From: Atopsyche davidsoni
Taxonomy: Eukaryota; Arthropoda; Insecta; Trichoptera; Hydrobiosidae
Assembly: GCA_022113835.1 (NCBI GenBank)
Contig: JAILWY010000012.1
Location: 11,470,001 to 11,534,000, forward strand
Reading direction: 5' to 3'
DNA length: 64,000 nt
A model generated the notes under the pieces. The model was not told the origin of the DNA. It saw only the letters and a list, made by a program, of their open reading frames with translations, and ran no database searches. How positions within the stretch are numbered: the stretch's first letter is position 1; every line of letters starts with the position of its first letter. The translations under genes were made by a program, and so were the position numbers. Below, in pieces: positions 38,262-49,971 of this stretch.

Positions 38262-38495
38262 TCATTCACCATGGCGAGTCGATTCCCTCGGATGTGCCCA
38301 CGGATGTTCATCGTTTAGCGGCCATTTTGAGAGGGCCGGAAGTGCAAGGACCGGGGCCCCTCCCCCTTCCCTCTCCCCCTCCGAGCCCTCAATTGCCGCC
38401 ACATTGTCCCTTCCCACCGGCACTTGTGGGACTGGCGCCTGTGGGCGCTGAACCCATCTCACGGAAACGCCTGTCTATCAATTACTAGTGAACAG
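38262..38495. promoter_or_regulatory. GC-rich island with YY1/pho-like and ETS-like sites
   Basis: Isolated GC-rich island. GCGGCCATTTTG at 38318-38329 matches the YY1/Pleiohomeotic core (GCCAT), and CCGGAAGTG at 38336-38344 matches an ETS core. They are 6 bp apart. A C-rich stretch follows at about 38357-38392. This pair is typical of TATA-less housekeeping promoters and of Polycomb-type elements. ORFs are open on both strands for about 65 codons without a product I know. No initiator was identified. Confidence 0.4.
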
Positions 38496-39550
38496 AAGCT
38501 ATCCTGGGGAGACCGTAGTGTGCAGGAAATGCGAATCAATTTTATTCTGAATGCAATAAATAAATTACGCAATGTGTCAATCGTATATATTTATTTATTA
38601 AACACAACAATGAAATCAGTTTTTTTTAAAAAATACTCGTTGTGGGTAGTAGATTTGGACAGTTTTAATTTAGTGTGGATTCTTTATATTGACGTTGCAT
38701 GTTTGTGTAACAGGAAATGCAATCAAATATTGTTGAGGTCTTTTATGTATTTTAACATTTTAATGTAGTCATATATATTTTTTTATATGGATATTGCATG
38801 GACATGGCCGATAGAAATAAATTATTTTAGGTAAATTTAAGAAATCATGAGATTTGTAGATTATTTCAATTAAACCGATTAAGCCTTATCACTAGACCAT
38901 ATTATTAGAGTCAGTACACTTGAATCTTCGGAAATCTGTTAACCAAGTGGTGGTAAGCTGCCAGGCCGCGGAAGTCATCCTTAAACCATTCAAGTATTTT
39001 AAGAGCAGGAAGTATGAACCGAACTTATCATCAGTGCGATTAGTTAAGGGATTTAAAATAAGTATACGTATTAGCTCCTTTACATTTATTATTCTAATCT
39101 GAGAATATTTTTCTTGTGGTCTTCGTATTAAGTCAATGTTAAATAATTCATTTTATTGCCTATCAAGTAAAACATATAAATATATTTGTTGACTTCGGCA
39201 TACATCGTTATTTGACTTCACTACACCTGTGCTCCATATTTTATTTCTTCTTTAACTTGTATATAATACGAATAAATTATATTATTATGAAATAGAGACT
39301 GATTTGTGAATGTGCTTATTATAATATTATTCATACGTACCGCACATGAATAATATTAAGTAATATATCTTAAGCTAAGTAAGTCAATGTGTCACTGGAG
39401 ACAGTCATTATTACGACGATGTGTCATCTCAATTGTTGCAACTCTGTTTTTAGAAGCCTAAAAGCGTGATAGTTCAATGTTAAATATAAAACACGGTTTT
39501 TTTATTTACAGATTCTTAAATGTTAATTCTAATTGTTGATCTTTTTCTTT
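38496..39550. other. AT-rich stretch upstream of the first juxtaposed splice site
   Basis: No exon supported. The + strand ORF 38424-38768 begins in the GC island and runs into AT-rich sequence with poor coding character. Confidence 0.45.
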
Positions 39551-39605
39551 TCAGGTAAGCCAAGAGACGCGTCATTTACAATTTTACCCGCACCTAAATC
39601 TGATT
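39529..39605 (+). other. Candidate recursive splice site with 51-nt downstream exon
   Basis: A CTAAT branch-point string (39529-39533) is followed by CTTTTTCTTTTCAG. This joins directly at 39555 to GTAAGC, giving a 3' and a 5' splice site with no exon between them. A further 5' splice site GTGAGT starts at 39606. The 51 nt between (39555-39605) form either the short cryptic exon reported next to Drosophila ratchet points or a normal micro-exon. Two of three frames are open: VSQETRHLQFYPHLNLI in phase 0 and KPRDASFTILPAPKSD in phase 1. The 6545 exon leaves phase 0, so joining keeps the reading frame. Confidence 0.55.
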
Positions 39606-41529
39606 GTGAGTATTTTGTAGTTAACCTTTAAGTTTGTAAAACTTGAATTTAAAATGTATTATAATTAAAGATTATACACTATCAAGTGATCTAAACAGGA
39701 TGCAGCTAAAATATATACTATAATCATGCTAATGACTGGATTCTACAATTTTCATCTTCTATTACATGGTTTTTACACTGATTGCATGCTATGTTCGATA
39801 CTTAGTATCACGGATATGCCATATCGATATATACATTTTTATTGTATGCGCATATTTAAGACGTATCGGAAGTAAACAGAGTACTCGTATACAAAAAAAA
39901 TATATTCCTCACGTCTTCCTTGCTTTGAATCTCATAATTAAAGCGATGCTGCCAGAAGACGTTTATTTTTATCACGTCTTTTATGCATTTATAAATATTA
40001 ATTATACTGAACTTTTCTAGGCATTTTGAGTTGTAAATGTGGCCGAGGTGGTTGTACATAAAATAAGCTTTATCATGCGGGCGAAACAGTCGTACAACCA
40101 CTGTGAGCAAGCTATGAATACCATGAGTTATGTATAGTTAATAAAACGAATTCCATCGTCAATATAATATTCAATTTACGTTTAAATTCAGTTTAAACCA
40201 CTCTATAATAGAGTGGTGCTATTTTTACTGTTTACGGAAGCTCACTTGCAAAAATGTCCAGATCGATGTCCGATAGCCTCCCGCAGAGAATGCGGGTACT
40301 ATCGGTCGTTATTAGGATATCAGTTGACGGGTTTACTGGCCGAAATCAAGGATCAGATTCTACTGGTATTATCGAGGGTTAATAACCAGCGGAGCTTGAA
40401 GTTACAATCACCTCTGACCTTTGGAAATGAATACCTAAATGGGCTTATTTTGGTCCAAATTGCTGGCGGAACTCTAACAATGCTTTATGTCAACTGAGCT
40501 GTAATATTTTATTAGAGTATTAAATTAAATGAATTTGCCCTTATACGTCTGATGCCTTGTAAAATAAATAAATTATTTTAAAATAGTAAATTTCAGCTAA
40601 GTAGCGAAAAAAAATGCGTGATCTAAATGTAATAATGATAATATTGCTAACATATAGATGTTTTAAAAAAATGATTATTTATCGACTCAGCTTTTTATTT
40701 TGGCTATTATTTCTTTTAAAAAATATAATCCACTAAAAAGTGCCCTGGGAAAAAATTCTTAGGTGTATTGTGTGCTTTAGTTATTGAGCATCAATTTAAC
40801 ATCCGGCGAAAGAGGAAGTAAGTAATAAATTTTAAATATCCTTTATTCCCTGGAGCATAGTGTTGCCATTGTGTTCACAAGTGAGCCCTTATGTGGAAGC
40901 CACGTTTATCGTCACATCGAATGACTGATAAACCGTAACTTGTATACTCGTACATACTATGTATATTTCTATGTGCGATGGTTGTTACGTAAACGTACTC
41001 CTATATCTAAAATATTATCTATGAACCAACTTTGTTTAAAATATAAAAGATATTTGTACTTTATATGAAAAATATTATTGATTTGATTACATTTAACTGA
41101 TATCACGGTTAACCGAGCTTATTTTACGTTTTTCTTTAAATGGAAAAAAAATGTGTGATAAAATATGTTACTGCTAATAAATAGAGTAAAGTACCTAAGA
41201 ATATTTTGTATTTGTTAAAAATTTAAATTCTACAGACTCTAATATAATATAACCGTAAATAATAATATGAATTTATTAATTGTCGTAAAACAAGAATTCA
41301 TCAGTAAAACACCAATAATATTGTGTATTGATATTTCGGTTGAAGAGTTATATTTTAATATTACCTTAATTGTTTCTTATGTTTTATATTTTGTATCAAT
41401 ACGTGTTCTGGAAGTTTATCTATTTTACATACTAGAGCTCTGTGTACTAGGCCGTTTCTATTGAAATCTACAGCGATAATAAATTATTTGTTATAATACA
41501 TGATATTATTTCATAACTGTCCACTTTCA
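39606..41529. other. AT-rich stretch with two hairpins, no gene
   Basis: ACCACTCTA/TAGAGTGGT forms a 9-bp hairpin at 40197-40217. A compound hairpin lies at 40270-40305. The + strand ORF 40213-40497 (94 codons) covers this more GC-balanced patch. It has no recognised domain and weak codon bias. Nothing else is supported. Confidence 0.4.
40270..40305 (+). other. Compound stem-loop
   Basis: CCGATAG pairs with CTATCGG. Inside it CCCGC pairs with GCGGG around a 7-nt loop, with a 3/2 internal loop. This gives 12 base pairs in 36 nt. It is shorter than an animal pre-miRNA and outward pairing is weak, so I call it only as structure. Confidence 0.65.
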
Positions 41530-41640
41530 AATCCGAGTTCAGGTGCGCGCGCCAGGGAGCCATAACGAACCGCGACCAGATCTCACTTCTGGGAACGGTT
41601 TAAGACCGAACCGGTAGAACCGCTCACTGTCTTTAACATG
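41530..41640. promoter_or_regulatory. Cluster of AACCG cores, grainyhead-like
   Basis: Within 60 bases there are GAACCGCG (41567), GAACGGTTT (41593), GAACCGGTAG (41608) and GAACCGC (41617). AACCGGT is close to the Grainyhead consensus AACCGGTT. The patch is GC-richer than its flanks. It could be an enhancer; the factor assignment is inference. Confidence 0.3.
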
Positions 41641-43165
41641 GCAAAGATTTATACCCACCATTGTTTTAACATCATTAATTAATTAATAAATAAACATATT
41701 CATATTTAACCGTATATATTATTTCGTCAGTGAGGGTCCTCTTCAGCATTATATCCAAAAGCTGAACACTACTGATGTTTTCACTCATAGTGAAAGTTAA
41801 TTAGCTTTATGAAAACATTTGGTTTATACGATAATTTTGTGTTAAAAAAAAACCTAAAAAAAAACAGGTATATAACTTCATTTTACCTAAATTTTGAATA
41901 AAAAAAATAAAATGCTTTAACATCTGCTTTGTTTCCAGATTGCATACTTTTTTATTGCTACTTGGCGCCCACAATTCATTAGCGGAATAAAAACTAGCTC
42001 ACCCTGTTTTTTTTGTTCCGAATATTGTAATCGCTAAGTAGATCGATTGCCTGCTGTAGGCTTGCACTCAGGTCTAATTCACATAAATTAAGCCCCAAAT
42101 GAATCGTAAACGCAACTTCTTTCCATATAAAAAGTTCTTGTTTAAATGATACAGTCATTAGTTTTACGATACTTTGATTAATTTTGCTTCTGAATGTAAC
42201 AAAGCCTAGCCACATTTTTTTATTAACAGTTTCCACACCAATGAATCTAATAAATTGTTATTAGTTATCTTAGTATCACTAATATAATGTGGCTTGCAAT
42301 CATAATAATTTTTCAATACATTTTAATTACAATCAGAGGTTTAATTGTCTTTTTTGTTGGAAAATAATTCTGTCGCTCATGTTTGCGTGAATTTCTCTAC
42401 CTTTGTCGCCGTTTTTAATAAAAACCCGCTCCTCGGTGGTTTTTACATTTTTTACGCAACGAGCATTCTTCTTGTGTGGGAAAAGTGCAATATTTTAAAA
42501 CTAGTTTCGTCAACTTGCACATACGTGATGTTTTTGTTTCCAAAGAATTTTAAGATAAACTTTGACGTTTTTAGGTCAAAAAATGTGCTAGCTCTATGTA
42601 ACATACTTAGTTATGTTTAATCCTTATTTTTACCAAAATAAAATATTTTTTAAATTTCCATTATCATGAAGTATGCAGTTGATTACTTCATGAAATGATA
42701 TATACATATATTCGCTTTTCTACGACTTGTTAACACATCTTATTTTTAGATTAAGTTTTGATATGATTTCAAAAAGTAAAGCCTATAATTTTTTTAAAAA
42801 ATATTAGTTTAGTTTGATTTAAAAATCTAGGGTCACAATTCAAAGAGAACTCTGCTTATGACCATGAGCTGTATTTATTATTTGCCATGTAATGTCAGCT
42901 TAGGCCTCCAAGTAAAAGTATTAAGATGATCTATTATTGATCAATGCATGAATAAATTGTTGCACTGTCTTGTATTATACTATTATTTCTGCTGAAGGGT
43001 TTAAAAGATCCAATAACGATGGTTAGTGTTATGAGGATGATGAAACAGCAGCAAGGAATCCTAGAACACTGAGATGGACATTTCATCTTTCATATGATGA
43101 AACAGAAAGGTTGCGGTACTACGAAAACTGATGATTCCTCTTGATTTCTTTCGCCTCATTCACAG
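41641..43165. other. AT-rich stretch, nothing recognised
   Basis: No gene or repeat supported. It ends with the pyrimidine-rich acceptor described at 43166. Confidence 0.5.
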
Positions 43166-43324
43166 GGTTCGCTCTGCTGCGATGAAATCGCTTTGAAGTG
43201 GACATCACTGCACTCACTAGCTTGTCGCAGCTTGAATTTTCTTTTTTTAATAAATGGGTCTTACCACGGGCCAAGTGCGAGATTGTATATCATTAAGACT
43301 GACACACTACTCACGCTCTACTAA
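43166..43324 (+). CDS. Possible terminal exon, unrecognised
   Basis: The tract TTGATTTCTTTCGCCTCATT, then CACAG, ends at 43165 and is a good 3' splice site. The sequence that follows is open in phase 0 for 52 codons to TAA at 43322-43324, starting GSLCCDEIALKWTSLHSLAC. The first 20 codons look better than the later ones, which drift into AT-rich text. No clear donor is seen within the open stretch. It would be phase-compatible with the 6545 exon. It may equally be a decoy acceptor in an intron. Confidence 0.2.
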   Translation, partial: GSLCCDEIALKWTSLHSLACRSLNFLFLINGSYHGPSARLYIIKTDTLLTLY

Positions 43325-46300
43325 TGCAACGAATCGCACTTTGCAGTACATAATTTTATTAATCTATGGTTACTTTTAAATGACGACGCTGGTGTGTAAT
43401 TTTGAGGAGTGCACTTGTCATTTAGTCTCTTGATTAACATCATGTCGACATCAGCAATCATTACATGTATATGTATTTATTTATTAAATAGAAGAACTAT
43501 CATGTTGAAATATGATATCGACGACACCTAATTTATAGTCGGTAAAATTAATGAAAAAATATGATCATTTTTAACGTATTTTTTATTTGCTAGAGATATA
43601 AGACTTGAGAAAATAAAATAATAACTATCGAATTTGAATACACAGCCTTTAAAATTATATCCATAATTTACACTTTTAAACAATAGATTTTTTTTAAATA
43701 TAATAGTACGTTATTTTATAAGTAACTATATTTTATCAACAATGTTGATTGAATAAAATCCAAACTATGAATTAAAAATAAGTATTCGTACCATTACTCA
43801 TTTTAACTTAGCGTATTAGGCAAATCTGCACGTCACTGCCAATTACATACTGTAATTTTTTGTGTCATCTAGTGTTATACTGTAGAGATAATTTTAATAA
43901 TACTTGTCATTCAGACACACATAAGCGCCATTCTAATTTTTAAACTTATTTTATTATTGGCTTGCCATATTTATAAAATTCAAGTTATTAGTTATTTATC
44001 ATGCCTAATATTTACATCATTATACGTTTACTTAGGAATTATTTTCTAAAAACTTTGAATGATTTGTAAGATAAAGATTGTAATGAATCTTTTGGATGGA
44101 ACACTGAGGTTCTCTTGCCGATATAAAATTAGGGCAAAAATACTTTTTCTTGGGACCGTTGATTGCATCTCGATAATTATTATTCGCGTAGACACGAGAA
44201 ACCGTCGCTTTGAATAAGAAAGCGCATTTATAATAGTAATGAGTTCCGAAGACAATGCGATTTTTTTTGAGGTATTGTGTGTCGTAGGTTAGTTTAATAT
44301 TCTGAAACTATTGTCTCGGGCTGGAATCTGCCCTTGTTCGCACAGAGCTGTCGAGGCAAGGCGGACTACTTGAGAAATGTCAGCTAATGAAGTTAACCTG
44401 AGACGGCGCAAGTGGTTAACTTTGAGCTCGACTTCCTCTCTGTTAAATGGAGGGAATTGCTTGATTTGCAAGTCACTGACCTGATAACCTAACATATAAA
44501 CAGCAGTAAAGACCTAAGATAGAAAAAGTCTCAGTGTTATTAAAGACCGCATTATTCAAGATAAACTAAGTGAGACTGATATATAGTAGAAGTATCTATC
44601 TAGTTGAGATATTGCACTGAAGATATTTTAAAAAGGAGCTTTTTTACATTGCTTCAATATCTCTTATGTTTGAGTGTTAAAATAAATTAAATATCAAAAA
44701 TTATATCTGGAGTATTATTCAAATTGTCATATTTATTGAATGATTAGTATTGCAACTATGCAAGCTCACATGATGATTCTTACGCAACTTACTAATTATT
44801 TAATTTAAAAATTTGCGATTAAGTTTACAATTTACGACATTACTCCTTATGAGTGCTTTAACCGTTTCCTTTCACTTTATTTCACAAGAGAATCTGCCCA
44901 CACTTGCGGCCCATTAACCCTGATGTACTTGATACGTATTTCTCTAAAGTACTATTCTACAATACATAAAAAAATCTGTACATCACTAAATCTAATTTAC
45001 AACTGTTCTTTAAATTTTACGTACACAAATAATCGCCTTAATAAAACATAAATAATTTATCATCTGTTTTAAATTGTCCTAGTCTGTACAATAGCGCTTT
45101 AAGTGACCTAATTGGTGATGCACTTCTTCTGTTGAACGTTTATTTCCGTTAACCATTTAGGAAACGTGGTGCCGTTGCTACTGTAGCTGTCTACTTGTCC
45201 ACCGTTTTGTCCGCATTGTTGACTTGTACCCTTCGCATCCAATTCCACGAGTACCTCTGTTCCTAATTGCCAATTGAGCTCCACTGCGTACGAGGTACTG
45301 GGTCAGTCACTGATAGCCCTACTTAAATTATAATAACTATAAAATACTCTATTTTAAATTCTGTAATGTTGTGGGCTATTAAGGATAGCTTTTTTGCTTT
45401 GACTATCTCAAAACAAATATTGAACATTTTTATTCAATGATTGAATTTAGGTTACGTTTACGCTTACGAATTAGTGAGATGTATTTTTTAAGTCGACCTA
45501 GACAAAAAACATCTGTGATGAAATGCATTTCAATATCTAAAACCTTTTATTTCAAAACGTATTTCAGTTTCGTTGTTCGAGAAAATAACAGTTTTTTTAA
45601 TATGCACAAAAATTTATACAAAATAATTATGGTTAGAAACCCATGGCCACGAATGATTTTTTTTCCCAAGTTTAATATAATTTTAAGTATTTCATAATTC
45701 ATAATAATGACGATTTCATTTCTTCTAAAAAATAAGCTTTTGTTGCTGGACCATGAAGAGTTTAAAAACAAAAAACTAGTATTGCATCAGTTTGAATCGA
45801 TTTCGTTGGGTTTCGACAGCGGTGTTTTTCCATGACATTGTTTATGTGTTTTCAATGGTGGATGCATGTGTATTTGGAACTTCAATACGCTGGAAAGCAG
45901 GTTTTCGTGAGACAGCTCTGTGGGCGGATCAGCGAATACATAAAGGTGACGGTTAAAGAAAGCTGACTCTGACATGCGTTTGAATTCCCCCTTATTTATT
46001 ATTAAATTCGTCACATGCATATTTATGATATTATTATTTAGAAAAAAAAATCAGACAGTAAATTGTATTGATGTTAGTAAATACATACAATATTTAACCA
46101 AATTTGTATTAAATAAAAAATTCTTTTTTGTTCAAACACACGCGAAAGCCGAGACTCTCACCCGTTTAACATAAATAAATTAAATAAGTACAACATAGTT
46201 GTTTCTTCATATTTTCTACAATACTCAGCAGCTGAATTACTTTTGACGAATTATATTTGTTATGTTCATTCCAAAGAACTGCACGCTCAGATTTAGAATG

Positions 46301-49300
46301 TACTGCATGCCAATGAGACTTAGAAGCAATGATTCTGCAAGAATCAGCCTTCCACCTTTTATAGTATCATAAACGTTACTAATACGTAAATTACTGAAGA
46401 ATTTGGACCGTAAAATTGGAGACGATTGAAATTTTCAGGTCGTTTACTATGAACTTACGTAGGTCCTAGTTAAACCACGTTTCAACACTGGATTAGATGT
46501 AAGTAATAGGCGAGATAACTTAATATCCTTTGATGGTTGATATCGGTTGAATTGCTCTTCACAATAATGTTTATCTGGTGATTTCATTTATTTATTTATC
46601 TGTAAAATTTGTATGAAGAGGAAGTCTGCCTTTGTTGTCGATTTAAAAAAATATTTTGAGATATGATTAAAAATTGCAGCAAAAAACATTATAAATGTTA
46701 ATTTTATCAAATAATCGTAAGTCATGTGTTAAAATGATGTAATAATTCTTGTGTTTATGTATAAGAGAGCGAGACCGAAAATTTGGTAAATTCTATAATC
46801 AAACACTTATTATTAAAATATACTGCATGGTTTTTGATGTTGTGATATTAAATACGATGAAAATAGACACTATTAGCTGTAAGTGTATCAAAATAAAAAT
46901 TTATTTGATGACGTAGCAGCTCTTTAAGTTTCAAGTGCACCTGAGTATGCACACGTGTGCTGCATTTAATGCAATTGGAATTGCAACCATGCGTCACTAT
47001 TTATACGTAGACAGTCATAGCACCCGTACAAGTCCGAGTATGCAATTAGTGTGTTGCAAGTATTTTGCTTGGAGTTATGTTTAAATTAATTAATTCCCTA
47101 TAATTATTGATTAGCAGGTATGCGGTACATTATAACACGTTTTTGTACCGGTGGGCAAGTTGTAAAAAACCTTGCGAACAAAAAACACTGCGGTAATTGC
47201 AAGTAATTTGCAGTGGAATATATTTTAAGTCGCAAACAAGGTATCAAAAATAAAAAGTATACACACAAAATAAATTTAAAATCATTTCCTGACATAAATA
47301 TCTTATAATTTCTATTGTTGAATATTTTGTGAAAAATGTTTTTTTTTTGTTTAGAAGTCGAGTTTTTACTCACGATTATCTCACGTGTCGTGATTGTATT
47401 TGTCATTTTCGTATTAAATTGATTTATTATTTACTAACGACAAGCATAGGCTATGAAAAAAAACTGTGAATTGTTCAGTGAATTTATTGATTAATTTTTT
47501 TGTTTTTTAACATAAATCTCAATATGTTTGTGTTTTTTTCCACGAGATTTGAATGTTTAATTATAATCTTTCACATTTCCTATAAGATACGTTTTTTTAT
47601 GATTTATACATAAATAAGAGTTTGGTTTTTCTTGATGTGGGTTTTGTTGATTTTTTTGTTTTCAAAATTCAATAAATAAATGTTAAAACGAGCAGATGAC
47701 ATCCATAGGTGTGGAATTTATGTTTAATTAGTGGTTTTGTGGAATTTTACGCTTCTGTTTGCCTCGTTGACAGTTTCTTGGAAGGGCTTCAGTCAGGTAA
47801 AGATCTTATTAAAATATTAAATATTACGAGGAAGCATCTTGATATTGATTATACAGAAATTCTTGCGTCACGTTATAAATTAATGTATTGTGTGTAAGCA
47901 AATATTACCCCAAGCTGAAAATATGAATGATGTAATTATTACTCGTTATTTAAGTGCTGGAAATATAGTTTTTTTTTTGTGGTAAAAGTAATATTCTCTA
48001 GTCCTATCATATGTCCAATTAAGTTTTTTTAATAACGCTTATAGATGATTTAATTATTACGCGTTTGTTTTAAGAAACAATTTATATTGGTTATTTTTTG
48101 TACGTAACTATAGAAATAGGCGGTACGGATATTTCACGAAACAGGACGGATATTAACACTGTAGTTCACAGGATGACAACTAAGGAATATGGAATATCTA
48201 CCCGTTGTGGAATGACATCCGTTGTTGACATATTTATCGAAAGCTTCTTTGGAAACGGCTCGAGCCAATACACGCAGTCATCTTCATAACTGGACAAGTT
48301 TCTCTGGCAATATCCTGTCTACTTTACGCCGCACTTCCTCTATATATAATAATTCACATTTGATAGGCTTAAGATATTTAATTAATAACTAAGTACTTCA
48401 ATGGTGCTATTAGTAAAATCACTAGGTATTTATAAAATTAAAGATTAAAATTTTCACGATTCCGTAAAATATTGCGCGACGCATGCTCAGCATTTTATAA
48501 TTTAAAGTAATCACATGGAGGTTAAGGATATGGAATAAAGTTATGTTAAATAGTCCTTAGAGTCTCAAAGCTTCTGGATAGCAGAATTCAATCTGGAATT
48601 TACTAAGTTTAGCCTTGATGTGTACAGGTTTTTTTTAATTAGGTCAATATTTTGTAAGGAATTTTAAATAAATCAATTATACAGGCATTCTAGAGCTAAG
48701 AATTGCTGATTTATTTTGCCTTGGCTGAATCGGCGTATATCAAATTGTTAGCGAATCGAATGTAATGTTATTTTTTACGCTTGATTCGGTTTTTATGCCC
48801 ATAAGTAGCCATTCTATATTAAAATATGCAGAAACGCATAGAAATACATGCGTTGCTGGTTTTTATATGTTAATTTGTATCTAATTGCGGTTAATAAAAT
48901 ATTTGGTATTGCATACGAGTCGAATAGTATTTGGTCTTGACATATTAAGTGCTGGGCAACAAAACGGAAAGTGGTGGTCTTGGACCATAAAAGCCGTTTC
49001 TTCAAAGACTTGATTGTGCCTAAGCATACATCTTATTGAAATATTAATATGTCTCATGAATAATAATATGCCTGTGGAATTCCTGCACATCGGTGACGAA
49101 ACAAACTTCTATCAGATTCTGAGAACCATGATATTTGTAAAATTGGTAAAATCAAGCGTCTATGAATGAAATTGGTATGTACTCGCATGCTATCTTTGAG
49201 GTATTATGTGCTCAGCATGTCGGCTCCATTCTGGTTTCTGCAGTCTTGATGGATGACAAGCGGATAAAGTACTGGTTTATTTCCTCGCTTTTATATAAAA

Positions 49301-49896
49301 TATTAAATTGGTTTCCTTTCATCGTATACAATGAACAAAATTAAATATTTTTCTCGTAGCTCAAGAGGTACATCCTTTTGATTTTCGTTCGTAATAATAA
49401 GCTACATTTTTACTATTCGCAAATAAAAAGTGTTTTTTCTCACATTATATAGATATAAAAAGGATACTAAAAGATACCGCACCTCATTTATTTTAACTAC
49501 ATTTAACAAGTACTATTTTATATCTAATCTATTCTTTCCAATTTACTTATATTGAGTCTTGCGTATATACAGCGATAAGTTATATTGTTAAATTTGAAAT
49601 TGTTCGTGTTATACTTTGGATGTAAATGAATATAATGTTCATTTCTGTAATTTTGATATAATCTCGAATATAAACTCACTATTATAACTTGGCAATGTTA
49701 CAATTAAATTACTAACGCATATTTACCTTCGTTTTTTTTGTGTGAAGTAGCATACTTCCCTTTCATGACATCTTGTCGTTTGTAGTTTTTCTCTTGGAAA
49801 TATTTCTTCTTTTCGTTCCCGATTCACTATTAATAGAAGTCTATATGCAGCTTTTTACGCTTCTGTTAAAAATGTTGACTGTCCCTAATGGCGCAG
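43325..49896. other. AT-rich stretch, a few weak ORFs
   Basis: Of the ORFs here only the minus one at 44495-44289 has protein-like composition. The + strand ORF at 48098-48289 is balanced but has no motif. No repeats above background are visible. Confidence 0.45.
44289..44495 (-). CDS. Possible minus-strand coding fragment, unrecognised
   Basis: 68 codons beginning MLGYQVSDLQIKQFPPF, with an Arg/Leu-rich middle (VNHLRRLRLTSLADIS) and a tail containing QIPARDNSFRILN. Composition is protein-like and GC-richer than its flanks. I see no domain, strong splice site or neighbour to support it. It could be a transposon-gene fragment or a chance ORF. Confidence 0.2.
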   Translation of the reverse strand: MLGYQVSDLQIKQFPPFNREEVELKVNHLRRLRLTSLADISQVVRLASTALCEQGQIPARDNSFRILN

Positions 49897-49965
49897 GGAT
49901 AGAAGCGAATGCCGCTGGGTGGGCTTTTTGTGAGGAGGGATTTTCTTTCATTTCGCCCCCAACAG
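49897..49965 (+). CDS. Possible 69-nt exon ending at a juxtaposed splice site
   Basis: An acceptor GGCGCAG ends at 49896, and CCAACAG|GTGAGT follows 49965. The 69 nt are open in a phase 1 to phase 1 frame (IEANAAGWAFCEEGFSF then ISPPT). The upstream acceptor is weak. The last 25 bases are themselves pyrimidine-rich, which makes the recursive-site reading at 49966 at least as likely. The product is unrecognised, and its phase does not match the 6545 exon. Confidence 0.25.
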
Positions 49966-49971
49966 GTGAGT
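49941..49971 (+). other. Candidate recursive splice site (zero-length exon)
   Basis: TTTTCTTTCATTTCGCCCCC then AACAG, joined directly to GTGAGT at 49966. This is a strong polypyrimidine tract plus AG, abutting a consensus donor. Unlike the sites at 39555 and 59781, I see no strong second 5' splice site in the next 100 bases. It lies 10.4 kb from the first and 9.8 kb from the third site. Confidence 0.4.

Larger units (their letters stand above)
6690..39554 (+). other. Putative giant intron, first segment (about 33 kb)
   Basis: From the 6690 donor to the juxtaposed splice site at 39555 I find no exon I would defend. The content is AT-rich spacer, transposon remnants and GC-rich islands, listed separately. 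Calling it an intron depends on the 6545 exon being real and on the 39555 site belonging to the same + strand transcript; both are inference. Confidence 0.35.

Noticed and set aside
40270..40305. Stem-loop as a microRNA precursor
   Set aside because: Only 36 nt with weak outward pairing, too short for an animal pre-miRNA.
43000..43140. Repeated ATGATGAAACAG and TTTCATC strings as a regulatory array
   Set aside because: Only two or three short, imperfect occurrences.
47106..47124. AG|GTATGC juxtaposition as another ratchet site
   Set aside because: No polypyrimidine tract upstream.
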